Below, piece after piece: positions 16,416 through 25,637 of a stretch of DNA of 54,609 nt. This DNA comes from an uncultured delta proteobacterium (GTDB taxonomy: Bacteria > Myxococcota_A > Polyangia > Polyangiales > Polyangiaceae), in assembly GCA_903892415.1 (NCBI GenBank), contig CAITIQ010000364.1:1-54609 (forward strand), in the 5' to 3' direction. Every line of letters starts with the position of its first letter. The stretch's first letter is position 1. The notes beneath the pieces were generated by a model. It was not told where the DNA came from, searched no databases, and saw nothing but the letters and a program-made list of their open reading frames with translations. A program made the position numbers and the translations under genes.

Positions 16416-16778
16416 GTGACGAAGGTCCAACTCAAGAAGTTCAAGCTGCTGCTCGAGACCAAGCGGGACGAGATCTTGAAGAGGGCCAAACAGACCCTCA
16501 ATGACGATATGGCTCTCGACACCAACGATCTTCCGGACGAGATGGATCTCGCGTCGAGCGAGTATCTACAGTCCTTCACCTTCCGACTTCGCGGGCGTGA
16601 GAAGAGCTTCCTCGACAAGATCGAACGAGCCCTTCAAAAAATTGAAGAAGGTACCTTCGGCAATTGCGAGGAGTGTGAAGAGGAGATCTCTGTGAAGCGG
16701 CTCGAGGCGCGTCCGGAGACCAGCCTGTGCATTCGTTGCAAGGAAGATCAGGAGCGAGCCGAACGCGATTTCGGCTGA
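16416..16778 (+). CDS. DksA/TraR-family zinc-finger protein
   Basis: 120 residues from the GTG at 16416, which has AGGAG six bases upstream. The frame extends further upstream but the family domain begins here (TKVQLKKFKLLLETKRDEIL). The long helical hairpin is followed by a four-Cys zinc finger, CEECEEEISVKRLEARP then CIRC, spaced C-x2-C-x17-C-x2-C. The loop between the helices contains acidic DLPDEMDLAS, comparable with the DxxDxA tip that lets DksA act inside the RNA polymerase secondary channel. A ppGpp-linked regulator of transcription initiation is likely. Shorter than E. coli DksA (151), as usual in this clade. Confidence 0.92.
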   Translation: MTKVQLKKFKLLLETKRDEILKRAKQTLNDDMALDTNDLPDEMDLASSEYLQSFTFRLRGREKSFLDKIERALQKIEEGTFGNCEECEEEISVKRLEARPETSLCIRCKEDQERAERDFG

Positions 16779-16822
16779 GCGGCCAAAGCTGAACTGAGCG
16801 GCCAAAGCTAAAGCTGAGCGGC
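16775..16822 (+). repeat. Short direct repeat CTGAGCGGCCAAAGCT, two and a half copies
   Basis: A 16-base unit occurs at 16775-16790 and 16794-16809, followed by a partial CTGAGCGGC at 16814-16822. The first copy includes the stop codon of the DksA-like gene. It probably arose by slippage and has no obvious function. Confidence 0.85.
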
Positions 16823-16851
16823 TTGGGCCTCGAGCACACATGACCCTGAAG

Positions 16852-16885
16852 ACCGCTCGTTTCAGAGCGGTTTGGTCTTTTGTTT
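16852..16885 (+). terminator. Rho-independent terminator between the DksA-like gene and uvrA
   Basis: ACCGCTC (16852-16858), loop GTTTCA, GAGCGGT (16865-16871), then a T-rich tract containing TTTGGTCTTTTG. It ends the DksA-like transcript. It lies at the end of convergent uvrA, so it may also slow transcription from the other side. Confidence 0.8.
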
Positions 16886-19750
16886 CTTCGTACCCGCCGC
16901 GGCAGCGCGGCTCTTGGCTGGCGCCTCTCGCTTGCTTGACGCAAAGAATGGCGCGAGCGCCAACGCGGTTGCGGAGCTGCCCTTCGCCGTTTCTTCGGGT
17001 GAGGCTTGGGAAAGAACGAAGCCGCCTTTGGCTCCGCCTTCTGGTCCAAGATCCACGACCCAATCGGCAGAGGCGATCACCTCGACGTTGTGCTCGATCA
17101 CGATCACGGTGTTGCCTCCGTCACAGAGGCCGTGAAGTGCAACCAGCAGCAGCTCAATGTCGGTGAAGTGAAGTCCGGTCGTCGGTTCGTCCAAAATGTA
17201 CAACGTGGAGCCCGTCGAGCGTCGCGCGAGTTCTCGCGCGAGCTTCACTCGTTGCGCTTCACCGCCGGAGAGCGTCGTCGCAGGTTGCCCGAGTCGCAAA
17301 TAACCGAGCCCGACCCGCGCGAGTGCGGCCAGCTGCTCGCGGATCTTCGGGACTGCGTCGAGCTCGGCAGCAGCCTCTGTCACGGTCAGGCCGAGCACGT
17401 CGGCGATCGACATGCCCCGATAGCGAACCTCCAGCGTCTCGCGATTGTAGCGATGTCCGCCGCAGGTCTCGCACTCGACAAAGACGTCGGGCAAGAAGTG
17501 CATCTCCACGCGAAGCACGCCGTCCCCTTGGCACGCCTCACAGCGCCCGCCCTTCACATTGAAGGAGAACCGGCCGGCCTTGTAGCCGCGAGCGCGGGCC
17601 TCCGGCAGCGTTGCAAACAGCTCGCGCAGCAAGCCCATCACACCGGTGTAGGTCGCCGCATTCGAGCGAGGCGTGCGACCGAGCGGCGCCTGATCGATAT
17701 CGATGACCTTGTCGAAGAGACTGAGCCCGTCGATGCGGCGCGTAGGGCCCGGTATGGCCGATGCCCGATAAAGATCACGACGCGCGGTACGCAAGAGGGT
17801 GTCGTTGATGAGCGAGCTCTTGCCCGACCCGCTAACCCCTGTAACGGCCGTCAACATGCCGAGCGGAAACTCCGCATCAACGTTCTTGAGGTTGTGCAGC
17901 GAAGCTCCCTCGACGCGCAACCGCGGAGCCGTCTCGACCTTTCGCGACGAACGATGGACCACGTTCTTCGCGCCCGTCAGATACGGGCCAGTGACGCTGT
18001 TGACGTTGGCGAAGACGGCCTTCGGCGAGCCCTCGGCGACGATCTGACCTCCGTGAACGCCTGCGCGCGGGCCCATGTCGATCAAGTGATCCGCTGCCAA
18101 GATCGTGTCGCGGTCGTGTTCAACACAAATGACCGTGTTACCTAGGTCCACGAGTCTTCGCAGCGCCGAGATCAGCCGCTGATTGTCCCGCGCATGGAGG
18201 CCGATCGAAGGCTCATCCAGCACGTAGAGCACACCGACCAACGCCGAGCCGATTTGGGTGGCTAGGCGGATTCTTTGCCCCTCGCCGCCGGAGAGGGTCA
18301 TCACGGACCGATCGAGGGTCAGGTAGTCGAGGCCGACTTCGATCAGGAAGCCGATGCGCGAGACCATCGAGCGAATGAGCGGGGGCGCGATCGCGCTCGC
18401 CCGGGGCGAAACCAGCGCACCATGCGCCCCTAACCCAGAAAGTTCACGGGACAAATCACTCAAAGCCATCGCCGAGAAGTCGGTGATGTTCTTGTTGCCG
18501 AGACGCACCGCCAGCGACTCTGGGCGCAGTCGCTTCCCGTCGCACGCGTCGCAGGTCGAGGTCACGACGAAACGCGAGAGTTCATCCTCGAGCGGGAGCT
18601 GATCATCGTCGTCGTCCGTGTTCGTCTCGGTGCCTTGCTCGAGTGCGCGGGTAAGTCGTTCCACCACGCCCTCGTAAGCTTTGGCTCCTTTGCGCTTCGC
18701 TGGTGCGCCTTGCAGGATGGCCTCCCGCATTGTTCCGGGTAGCTTCGACCATGGAGTGTCAGCGCTTACGCCGAGCTCTTTGACGGCCTTGTCTACCTCG
18801 ACCGCAAGCTGCACCGAGCCGCGCCGGCCCCAAGCGAGAACGGCTCCCTCTCGTAGCGACTTTCCAACATCCGGTACGATTCGGACTGGCTCAATCTTGA
18901 CCCGCGAGCCGATGCCGTCGCAACGCGGGCAAGCGCCGTGCGGGCCGTTGAAGGAGAACATCCGCGGCTCGATCGGCGGCAGAGAGAGGCCACACTCGAT
19001 ACAGGCGAAGCGCTCGCTCATTCGCCGTTCGGGTTTGCCGTCACCCGCGTCGACTAGCAGCTGGCCATCTCCCTGCTTGAGCGCGAGCTCGACCGAGTCT
19101 GTCGCCCGGCCCTTGAGGCCCTCTTTGATCACGAGCCGGTCAACCAATATGTCCAGGTCGTGAAGCTGGGACTCGCTTGGTGTGAGGTCTCCGAGCTCGA
19201 CCAGTTCACCGTCGAGGCGACCGCGCACAAACCCTTCTCTCCGCAGCCGGTCCAGCTCGCTGCGCAGTGCGCCTTTCTTTCGTCGCGCTACCGGCGCGAA
19301 CAGCTGAATGCGGCTGCCTTCAGGTAGGGCCAAGATGGCGTCGACGATCTGCTGCACGGTTTGCGCTTGGATCGGCTTGCCGCAGCCGGGGCAGTGCGGC
19401 GTGCCAGCGCGGGCAAACAGGAGCCGCAGGTAATCGGAGAGCTCGGTAACCGTGCCGACAGTCGAGCGAGGGCTTCGGGCTAGCGCGCGCTGCTCGATGG
19501 CGATCGAGGGGGAGAGTCCCTCAATCGAGTCGACGTCTGGCTTGCCGAGCTGCTCGAGAAATTGCCGCGCGTAGGCCGAGAGGCTCTCCACGTAAAGACG
19601 CTGGCCTTCTGCGTAGATGGTGTCGAAGGCGAGGGAAGACTTACCTGACCCGCTCGGCCCGGTGATCACCACGAGTGAATCTCGAGGAATGCGGCAGGAC
19701 ACGTTCTTTAGATTGTGTTGCCGTGCGCCACGGACGACGAGTTCACTCAC
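16862..19750 (-). CDS. uvrA: Excinuclease ABC subunit A
   Basis: 962 residues from a GTG start, about the usual 940 plus a basic Lys/Ala tail. UvrA is the damage-recognition ATPase of nucleotide excision repair. Seen: Walker A ITGPSGSGKSSLAF near residue 31, a four-Cys zinc module (CIECG and CPRCDG), the first signature LSGGEGQRIRLATQIGS, a second Walker A VTGVSGSGKSSLIND, the C-terminal zinc finger (CEACQGDG and CETCGGHRYN), and the second signature LSGGEAQRVKLARELARR. Ribosome site GAAAGG lies before the start, inside the 14-base palindrome CGAAAGGCCTTTCG (19750-19763). Transcribed alone and divergent from the SUMF1-like gene. Confidence 0.98.
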   Translation of the reverse strand: MSELVVRGARQHNLKNVSCRIPRDSLVVITGPSGSGKSSLAFDTIYAEGQRLYVESLSAYARQFLEQLGKPDVDSIEGLSPSIAIEQRALARSPRSTVGTVTELSDYLRLLFARAGTPHCPGCGKPIQAQTVQQIVDAILALPEGSRIQLFAPVARRKKGALRSELDRLRREGFVRGRLDGELVELGDLTPSESQLHDLDILVDRLVIKEGLKGRATDSVELALKQGDGQLLVDAGDGKPERRMSERFACIECGLSLPPIEPRMFSFNGPHGACPRCDGIGSRVKIEPVRIVPDVGKSLREGAVLAWGRRGSVQLAVEVDKAVKELGVSADTPWSKLPGTMREAILQGAPAKRKGAKAYEGVVERLTRALEQGTETNTDDDDDQLPLEDELSRFVVTSTCDACDGKRLRPESLAVRLGNKNITDFSAMALSDLSRELSGLGAHGALVSPRASAIAPPLIRSMVSRIGFLIEVGLDYLTLDRSVMTLSGGEGQRIRLATQIGSALVGVLYVLDEPSIGLHARDNQRLISALRRLVDLGNTVICVEHDRDTILAADHLIDMGPRAGVHGGQIVAEGSPKAVFANVNSVTGPYLTGAKNVVHRSSRKVETAPRLRVEGASLHNLKNVDAEFPLGMLTAVTGVSGSGKSSLINDTLLRTARRDLYRASAIPGPTRRIDGLSLFDKVIDIDQAPLGRTPRSNAATYTGVMGLLRELFATLPEARARGYKAGRFSFNVKGGRCEACQGDGVLRVEMHFLPDVFVECETCGGHRYNRETLEVRYRGMSIADVLGLTVTEAAAELDAVPKIREQLAALARVGLGYLRLGQPATTLSGGEAQRVKLARELARRSTGSTLYILDEPTTGLHFTDIELLLVALHGLCDGGNTVIVIEHNVEVIASADWVVDLGPEGGAKGGFVLSQASPEETAKGSSATALALAPFFASSKREAPAKSRAAAAGTKKQKTKPL

Positions 19751-19865
19751 GAAAGGCCTTTCGGGTAGTTGAACGGGCTCGGCGGGGACTCAAACCACGA
19801 TCAGTCATCTCCGCGTAGCACGGACCTCCAGCGTTGTGGTACCGCGAACTAGGTTGCGTTCATCC

Positions 19866-20822
19866 ATGATCCTCGCCCTGGTGTTTGCCGGTTCTGCGGC
19901 TCTGGCTGGACTGGTGCTCCTCGCCAGTCGCCCAGCTCCGCTTGCTGACCTGCAATCAACGAACTCCCCAGCGAGCCTGCCGACCGAGGTCCCTGAGCCT
20001 AGGTCCGCTGAGGTTCCGAGCGCGCAGGTCAGCGCTGACCAGGTCCGCCCGAGCGAGGCAAGCGAGGGCATTTGCTCGAACGACATGATCCTGGTGGAAG
20101 GCTTCGCGTGCCCTTTCGCGGCCCACCGATGTGACAAGAAACGAAAGGAGCTAGGTGCACGGGCGCGCGGCGACACTGGCATTTGTGAGCGCTTCAAAGA
20201 TGAAGTCCTGTGCGAAGGGAAAGCCAAATTCCAGCGCTTTTGCATCGATCGCTACGAGTATCCGAATCGGGCTGGCGCCTTTCCGGCGGTGCTCGTCTCC
20301 TACGACGAAGCGATCTCCGCGTGTGAGATGCAAGAGAAACGACTTTGCTCCGTGCGTGAGTGGCAGTTCTCTTGCGAGGGTGAAGCCGTGCGGCCGTACG
20401 CCACCGGGCTGACGCGAGAACGGGGCGTATGCAACTGGGACGTTGGCCCGTTGATCGAGGTGGTCCCTTCGCTTGGGCCCTCTGTTGCCGAGGATTTGGC
20501 GCGGAGCGATAGGCGAGCAGTGTCCGGAGCTCATCCAGCTTGCGCGAGTAGCTTTGGGCTCCACGATCAGTCGGGAAACGTTCGCGAGTGGGTGACCGAT
20601 CCAGAACAAAGTCGAATGCGAGCTCCTTTCACTTCGAGCGCTGCAGGGGGAGCTTGGGGCGGGGGAGCCGCGACCTGCCGAAGCTTGAACCAGGACCTGC
20701 CTCCTTCAGCGCGGTCGGCCAGCCTTGGCTTCCGCTGTTGTCGTGACGCACCGGAGGCAACCACGAAAGAAGTGCAACGCACGGCGCCCCCAAGTGGCTT
20801 GAGGAAAGTGCTCGAACGCTAG
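19866..20822 (+). CDS. SUMF1/formylglycine-generating-enzyme-like exported protein
   Basis: About 318 residues from the ATG at 19866, which begins a hydrophobic anchor or signal (MILALVFAGSAALAGLVLL); a GTG at 19836 would add ten residues. A Pro/Glu linker precedes a FGE-sulfatase fold: SNDMILVEG, FCIDRYEYPNRAGAFPAV, AISACEMQEKRLCSVREWQF, GLHDQSGNVREWVTD, GGAWGGGA and SLGFRCCR at the end. Many cysteines suit an exported, disulphide-bonded protein. Most bacterial members of this superfamily are not formylglycine synthases, and I cannot assign catalytic cysteines here. Role unknown. Confidence 0.88.
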   Translation: MILALVFAGSAALAGLVLLASRPAPLADLQSTNSPASLPTEVPEPRSAEVPSAQVSADQVRPSEASEGICSNDMILVEGFACPFAAHRCDKKRKELGARARGDTGICERFKDEVLCEGKAKFQRFCIDRYEYPNRAGAFPAVLVSYDEAISACEMQEKRLCSVREWQFSCEGEAVRPYATGLTRERGVCNWDVGPLIEVVPSLGPSVAEDLARSDRRAVSGAHPACASSFGLHDQSGNVREWVTDPEQSRMRAPFTSSAAGGAWGGGAATCRSLNQDLPPSARSASLGFRCCRDAPEATTKEVQRTAPPSGLRKVLER

Positions 20823-20896
20823 AACCTCGGTTGAATTTGTGATGCGGGGCTTCCCTGCGACAACGCGTTCGTCTAGCGTGCCAGGTGTCTAGTCTT

Positions 20897-20970
20897 GGGC
20901 CTATAGCTCAATCGGTCAGAGCCCCCGGCTCATAACCGGGCTGTTCCTGGTTCGAACCCAGGTGGGCCTA
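20897..20970 (+). tRNA. tRNA with anticodon CAT, probably tRNA-Ile2
   Basis: 74 bases forming a full cloverleaf: acceptor GGGCCTA with TGGGCCT, D arm GCTC/GAGC, anticodon stem CCCGG/CCGGG with loop CTCATAA, T arm CCTGG-TTCGAAC-CCAGG, discriminator A. The anticodon is CAT. The anticodon arm resembles tRNA-Ile2, whose C34 is modified by TilS, more than an elongator Met tRNA, and the window has a second CAT tRNA that looks like elongator Met. CCA is not encoded. No clear promoter or terminator is seen. Confidence 0.9.
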
Positions 20971-21022
20971 CAGGTTTCTCCGTCACGAACATCCCGGAGT
21001 TGCGCTCAAGCGACTCCGTTGC

Positions 21023-21106
21023 GCAGCAAGAAGAATGACTCGTGCCTCTTGAAAACCTCCTGAACGCTATGTGGTCTTTTCCGCCAAAGGCGGATGTCAT
21101 TTGGCC
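21023..21106 (+). repeat. Copy of the hairpin repeat family downstream of the first tRNA
   Basis: Two pieces that also occur near 32.5-32.7 kb. First, GCAGCAAGAAGAATGACTCG followed by TGCCTCTT (21023-21050). Second, TTCCGCCAAAGGCGGATG (21079-21096), with a CCGCC-AAA-GGCGG hairpin at 21081-21093, then TCATT. Their order is reversed relative to the other locus. The rest of 20823-21163 holds only the tRNA; I see no other gene in that stretch. Confidence 0.65.
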
Positions 21107-21163
21107 GCCACTGGCAGGTCGAGTCCTACGGAACGATTCATCTATTGAGGTGGCCAAAACCCC

Positions 21164-21910
21164 GTGAACATACGAGACCAGATCCCCCTCCTCGAAACGC
21201 TCTCTGAGATCGATGAACGACTGCGGGTCGTCGACGATGAACTAACCTTGCGCCGGGGTGGTTTAGCTGCCCTGAAAGACGAGGTGTCCGCTCTCGCAGG
21301 AACCATCTCCGTGGCTCGGGAATCGATTGCGACCATGGAGAAGACGCGCGGGGAACTCCACGGTGAGGTTCGGCAAATGACGAACCAAATCGAAAAGTCG
21401 CGGGAGAAGTTGGCGCGATCCCGCAATGAGCGGGAAACCGTAGCCGCCCAGCGTGAGATGGAGGAGCTCCGCAAACTCGTCCGTGATCGAGAGGACGAGA
21501 TCGGCAAGCTGGACGGGCTTTGTGACCGGGCGAGGACCAGCGCCAGCGACAGTGAGACCCGCAGGGACGCGCTCACGCGCGAACTCGAGGGCGACGCCGA
21601 GGGCGTAGCGCAGACCTTGGCCCAGAGGCAACTTGAACGGGATGAGTTGGTCGGCCAGCGAGAGTCGGCCAAAAAGGCGCTTCCACCCGTGCTCTTCCGT
21701 CGCTACGAGACCATCCGAACGCGGCGGCCCAAGGCTATCGCCAAGACCCACGATGGCACTTGCAATGGCTGTCACATCGCCGTGCCGCCAATGATGTTCC
21801 AGAAGATGCTCCAACAGGAAGAATTCGAGCAGTGCCCGAACTGTCGTCGACTTCTCTATTACACGCCGCGTCCAGAGGCCAACCCCTCCGGAACCACGCT
21901 CCCCGCGTGA
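21164..21910 (+). CDS. Coiled-coil protein with C4 zinc ribbon (DUF164/CT398-like)
   Basis: 248 residues from a GTG start. Residues about 10-180 are a long coiled coil with heptad-like Leu and charged residues (EIDERLRVVDDELTLRRGGL, EMEELRKLVRDREDEIGKL). The C-terminus carries a zinc ribbon, CNGCHIAVPP and CPNCRRLLYY, matching the zf-RING_7 group seen with the DUF164 coiled coil. Family members include chlamydial CdsZ/CT398-type proteins, some of which bind regulatory or secretion components. Four bases separate it from the Ser/Thr kinase gene, so the two are probably co-transcribed. Confidence 0.9.
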   Translation: MNIRDQIPLLETLSEIDERLRVVDDELTLRRGGLAALKDEVSALAGTISVARESIATMEKTRGELHGEVRQMTNQIEKSREKLARSRNERETVAAQREMEELRKLVRDREDEIGKLDGLCDRARTSASDSETRRDALTRELEGDAEGVAQTLAQRQLERDELVGQRESAKKALPPVLFRRYETIRTRRPKAIAKTHDGTCNGCHIAVPPMMFQKMLQQEEFEQCPNCRRLLYYTPRPEANPSGTTLPA

Positions 21911-21914
21911 TCTC

Positions 21915-23198
21915 ATGAAGGCGTGCGCGAAGTGTTTCCGTCTTTTCGATGACGCTTCCGGCTTTTGTCCGATCGACGGCGAGAAACTTGGCGTCGCAGA
22001 CGCGACCGCCGCTCCCCGCTCGAGTGAAGATCCTCGAATTGGCAGCACCACCAACGGCCGTTACGTCTTGTGGCGAATCGTTGCCGACGGTGGGATGGGG
22101 CGCGTTTATCAAGCGCTCGATACCGGTTGGGCGAGCCCTGAGGGCGTGGCGACCAGTCGTGGGGTAGCGCTCAAAATTCTTCACCCCGAGGTCGCACAAG
22201 ACGCGGTCGCAGTGGAGCGGTTCAAGCGGGAATTTCAGGTCTCCTCCGGCTTGCCGCACGATCACATCGTCGACGTCTACGCCTTCGAGCGTACGGATGA
22301 TGGCTCTTACGCCCTGGCGATGGAGTACCTCGAGGGTGAGGAGCTTCGGATGTTCCTCAAGCGCGAGAAGGTCATGCGTCCAGCTCGCGCGGTTCGTATG
22401 GCTTCGCAGGTCGCGATCGGACTCGCGGAGGCGCACGCAAAACAACAGGTCCATCGGGACTTGAAGCCGGACAACCTTTTCCTATGTCACACGGCAGAAG
22501 GCGACCGAACGAAGATCCTCGACTTCGGATCGGTGCGTGACAACTCAGAGAACGCCAAGAAGCTTACGGTGATGGGCACCACGATTGGCTCGCCGTACTA
22601 CATGGCGCCGGAGCAGGCGCAGGGGTTGGCCAGTTTGGACCATCGTGCTGACGTTTGGTCGCTTGCCGCCATCGTCTATGAGTGTCTCACCGGCAAGGTG
22701 CCTTTTCCTGGCAATACCGGACCGGCAATTCTCCTCGCGATCTTGACCCAAGATCCCGCGCTGATGTCGGTCGCTGGCAAGGCTCAAGGCCTTCCGGAGA
22801 CGTTGGATGAAGTGATGGAACTTGCGTTGGCCAAGAGTCCGGACCTTCGCCCGTCTTCAATTGGCGCCTACGTTGATGCGCTGGGCGCAGCCTTCGGACT
22901 CAGCGGCAACCACCGAATCTGGGCGAAGATGAGTGAAGCCGATTTAGAAAAGGCCATCACCGAAGGGCTTCCAGCTCACCTCGCGACATACCAACAGAAG
23001 CTCGCTGCAGGCCCCAATTTGTCAGCCATGGACGCTGCCTTCAAACAGGCAGCCCCCGGGGGCGGGGATTCGGGGTTGCCTCAGGACTACGTCATCATGG
23101 GGCTCCCGCCTGCACGTCCCACCTGGCAAGTGCCCGCGTTGGTTGGTGGCGTATTGCTCGTGGTTGGCGTGGTGATTGCGCTCGTCGCCTTCCGTTAA
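21915..23198 (+). CDS. Hanks-type Ser/Thr protein kinase with N-terminal zinc-ribbon-like motif
   Basis: 427 residues. An N-terminal C-x2-C and CPIDG element (residues 4, 7, 18) resembles the zinc-ribbon-like leaders common on myxobacterial kinases. The kinase domain (about 50-310) has the glycine loop VADGGMGRVY, ALKILH with Lys87, HRDLKPDN with Asp182, LDFGSVRD with Asp203 and YYMAPEQA, so it should be active. A C-terminal transmembrane helix (ALVGGVLLVVGVVIALVAF) ends the protein with almost nothing beyond it, so there is no external sensor domain. Partner and substrate are unknown; the coiled-coil zinc-ribbon protein is encoded immediately upstream. Confidence 0.95.
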   Translation: MKACAKCFRLFDDASGFCPIDGEKLGVADATAAPRSSEDPRIGSTTNGRYVLWRIVADGGMGRVYQALDTGWASPEGVATSRGVALKILHPEVAQDAVAVERFKREFQVSSGLPHDHIVDVYAFERTDDGSYALAMEYLEGEELRMFLKREKVMRPARAVRMASQVAIGLAEAHAKQQVHRDLKPDNLFLCHTAEGDRTKILDFGSVRDNSENAKKLTVMGTTIGSPYYMAPEQAQGLASLDHRADVWSLAAIVYECLTGKVPFPGNTGPAILLAILTQDPALMSVAGKAQGLPETLDEVMELALAKSPDLRPSSIGAYVDALGAAFGLSGNHRIWAKMSEADLEKAITEGLPAHLATYQQKLAAGPNLSAMDAAFKQAAPGGGDSGLPQDYVIMGLPPARPTWQVPALVGGVLLVVGVVIALVAFR

Positions 23199-23278
23199 TC
23201 GGGCCAGCGGCTGAGGTCGCACGCATGGCGTGTTGCCGGACAGCACCCGCCGGGCGCTCATGATACGGTTGCCTCCGC

Positions 23279-25627
23279 GTGAACCCCTCCAAGTCGAAGC
23301 CCCAAGTCTCAGAACTCTCGCCCGACCAACGAAGGAAAGACGCCCTTGCTGGCCTTTCGGAAGTGGCTGAGCACCTTCGCTCGGACTTCGAAGTCTCGAA
23401 GACGGTGCTTTCTTTCCGGGAGTACGTCGAGCTGTTTATCGAAGACCCAGCTCGCCACGGTCGGGATGCGGCCAGCTACGTGCGCGACATGTTCGATCAC
23501 TTCGGGACGAGCGAGATCGACAAGCCAACCGGACGTGTCACTCGCTTCGCTCTGTTTGACGCGCCGTGGGCGCGCGAGGGCGGAACGGTGGAGTCGCGTG
23601 AACCGACGCTGGTTGCACAGGAAGAGCTGCAGGGGGCGATCTACAAGTTCCTGAGCAACTTCGTCAATGAGGGGCGCGCCAACAAGCTGGTGCTCGCTCA
23701 CGGACCCAACGGCAGCGCCAAGAGCACGACGGCAGCGTGCATTCTGCGCGGGCTCGAGCATTACTCCATGCTTCCTGAAGGAGCGCTTTACCGCTTCCAC
23801 TGGGTGTTCCCCAGCCGTAAGTCAACGCGAGGGGCGATTGGCTTTGGTGGGGAGCGCTCAAGTGAGGTGAGCGACGAGAGTTGGGAAGAAACGTTTGCTC
23901 ACCTCACCGACGACGACATCGATGCGCGGCTCGTGATGGAGCTGCGCGATCACCCGCTGTTCCTGCTGCCGGTGAAGCATCGCCAGCCGCTGCTCGAGAA
24001 GTGGTTTGCGGCGCAGGGGCTGACGCCGCCAACCTGGCTCAAAACCGGCCTTTTGTCTCACAAAAACCAGCAAGTGTTTCAGGCCCTGTTGATGTCGGAG
24101 GCGGGCAGCTTGCCGCGGGTCTTGCGACACGTTCAAGTCGAGCGTTGGTTCATCTCTCGCAAGTACCGGCAAGGCGCCATTACGCTTGGGCCCGAGCTGT
24201 CGGTGGACGCGGGCGAGCGGCAGATCACCGCGGATCGCTCGCTCTCGGCTTTGCCCACCGCGCTGCAAGCCACGACGCTGTTCGAGGCGCACGGCGAGTT
24301 GGTTGAAGCGGCGGGCGGCGTGCTCGAGTTCAGCGACCTCTTGAAGCGGCCGATCGACGCGTTCCGCTATTTGCAGCTGACGTTGGAGACGGGGGAGATC
24401 GCGCTGCCCCACCAAAATGTGCAGACCAACGTGGTGATGATCGGCAGCGCCAACGAGATTCATCTATCGGCCTTCCGGGAGCACCCCGAGTTCCCGAGTT
24501 TTCGTGGCCGCTTCGAGCTAGTTCCAGCGCCCTATCTCCGCAACAGCCTTGATGAACAACAGATCTACGATCGTCAAATCGTGCCCTATCTCGGGTGTCA
24601 CGTTGCTCCGCACGCCACCCGGGTGGCCGCCGAGTTTGCGGTGATGACGCGGCTCGAGAAGCCCGCGCAGGACAAGTACCCGAATGAGCTCGGCAAGATC
24701 CTGAAGGAGCTTACCGTCGAGCAGAAGATGGATCTCTACGCGCGCGGGCGCGTTCCGGAGAGCTTCGAGTCGGATGCACGGAAGCTGTTGCGAGCCGGAA
24801 TCGGGGACATCTATCGCGAGACCGACGCCTCCACCGACTACGAAGGCAAGGAAGGCGCGAGTCCGCGCACGATGCGGACCGTGTTGCTGAACGCATCACA
24901 GAATCGGCACTACGGCTATCTGTCGCCGTTCGCCGTGCTCGATGAACTCGACGAGCTGTGCAAGCAGATGAGCGAGTACGACTGGCTCCGCAACAAGACG
25001 CAGCTTGGCCACTACCACGACACGGCTGAGATGCGGACCATCGCTCGTCGGCGCCTGCTCGAGACGTTGGAGGAGGAGATGCGCAAGGCAAGCGGTCTCG
25101 TCGATGAGGACAAGTACCGCGAGCTATTCGACCGCTACGTTCATCACGTTTCGGTTTGGGTCAAAGGCGAGACCATCCGCAACCAGCACACGGGTGAACA
25201 CGAGAAGGCCGACGAGCGGATGATGCGCGAGGTAGAGGCGCTGCTCGGCGTTACCTCCAAAAACGACGATCACCGCAAGAGCTTCATCTCTTCGATCGCA
25301 GCCTGGGCGATCGACCATCCGGGCGAGCGTCATTCGAATGATGTGGTGTTCCCCGACTTGCAGAAGAACCTGCGCGACGCGGTGTTTACGGAGCGGCGCA
25401 AGCCCGTCGCGCTGCTGGTGCGAGATCTCGTCCGTGTGCTGCGCGAGAAGAAAGAGCGCGTCGGCGCTGAGCCCAATGAACGCGAGCTGCGCGATTTGGG
25501 CGAGTCTCGTCGGAAAGAGGCTTGGGCGATGATGGAGCGGCTGCGTGCGATTGGTTACAGCGAGCTCAGCGCGCTCGACGCTGCTTCTGCCGTGCTTCGA
25601 AGTCGCTTTGCCGAGCTGGTGGTGTAA
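23279..25627 (+). CDS. prkA: PrkA-family AAA+ serine protein kinase
   Basis: 782 residues from a GTG start. The N-terminal AAA+ domain has EYVELFIEDPARHGRDAASY, Walker A HGPNGSAKSTTA, a RFHWVFP stretch and the later VVMIGSANEIHLSAFREH. The C-terminal region (SASQNRHYGY-like, LDELCKQMSEYDWL) matches the PrkA C-domain. E. coli YeaG and Bacillus PrkA are about 640 residues, so this copy is about 140 longer. PrkA is linked to stress, starvation and sporulation responses, and both kinase and AAA+ protease-like activities have been proposed. The usual partners yeaH (DUF444) and spoVR are not adjacent; TatD follows instead. Confidence 0.9.
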   Translation: MNPSKSKPQVSELSPDQRRKDALAGLSEVAEHLRSDFEVSKTVLSFREYVELFIEDPARHGRDAASYVRDMFDHFGTSEIDKPTGRVTRFALFDAPWAREGGTVESREPTLVAQEELQGAIYKFLSNFVNEGRANKLVLAHGPNGSAKSTTAACILRGLEHYSMLPEGALYRFHWVFPSRKSTRGAIGFGGERSSEVSDESWEETFAHLTDDDIDARLVMELRDHPLFLLPVKHRQPLLEKWFAAQGLTPPTWLKTGLLSHKNQQVFQALLMSEAGSLPRVLRHVQVERWFISRKYRQGAITLGPELSVDAGERQITADRSLSALPTALQATTLFEAHGELVEAAGGVLEFSDLLKRPIDAFRYLQLTLETGEIALPHQNVQTNVVMIGSANEIHLSAFREHPEFPSFRGRFELVPAPYLRNSLDEQQIYDRQIVPYLGCHVAPHATRVAAEFAVMTRLEKPAQDKYPNELGKILKELTVEQKMDLYARGRVPESFESDARKLLRAGIGDIYRETDASTDYEGKEGASPRTMRTVLLNASQNRHYGYLSPFAVLDELDELCKQMSEYDWLRNKTQLGHYHDTAEMRTIARRRLLETLEEEMRKASGLVDEDKYRELFDRYVHHVSVWVKGETIRNQHTGEHEKADERMMREVEALLGVTSKNDDHRKSFISSIAAWAIDHPGERHSNDVVFPDLQKNLRDAVFTERRKPVALLVRDLVRVLREKKERVGAEPNERELRDLGESRRKEAWAMMERLRAIGYSELSALDAASAVLRSRFAELVV

Positions 25628-25637
25628 GGAGTGCGTG

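Noticed and set aside
17006..18145. 379-codon plus-strand open frame
   Set aside because: It is antisense to uvrA, whose conserved motifs lie across the whole stretch.
19751..19790. A CCCGTTCAAC stretch upstream of uvrA as a myxobacterial LexA (SOS) box
   Set aside because: Only the GTTCA half matches well; the rest differs at several positions, so SOS control cannot be claimed.
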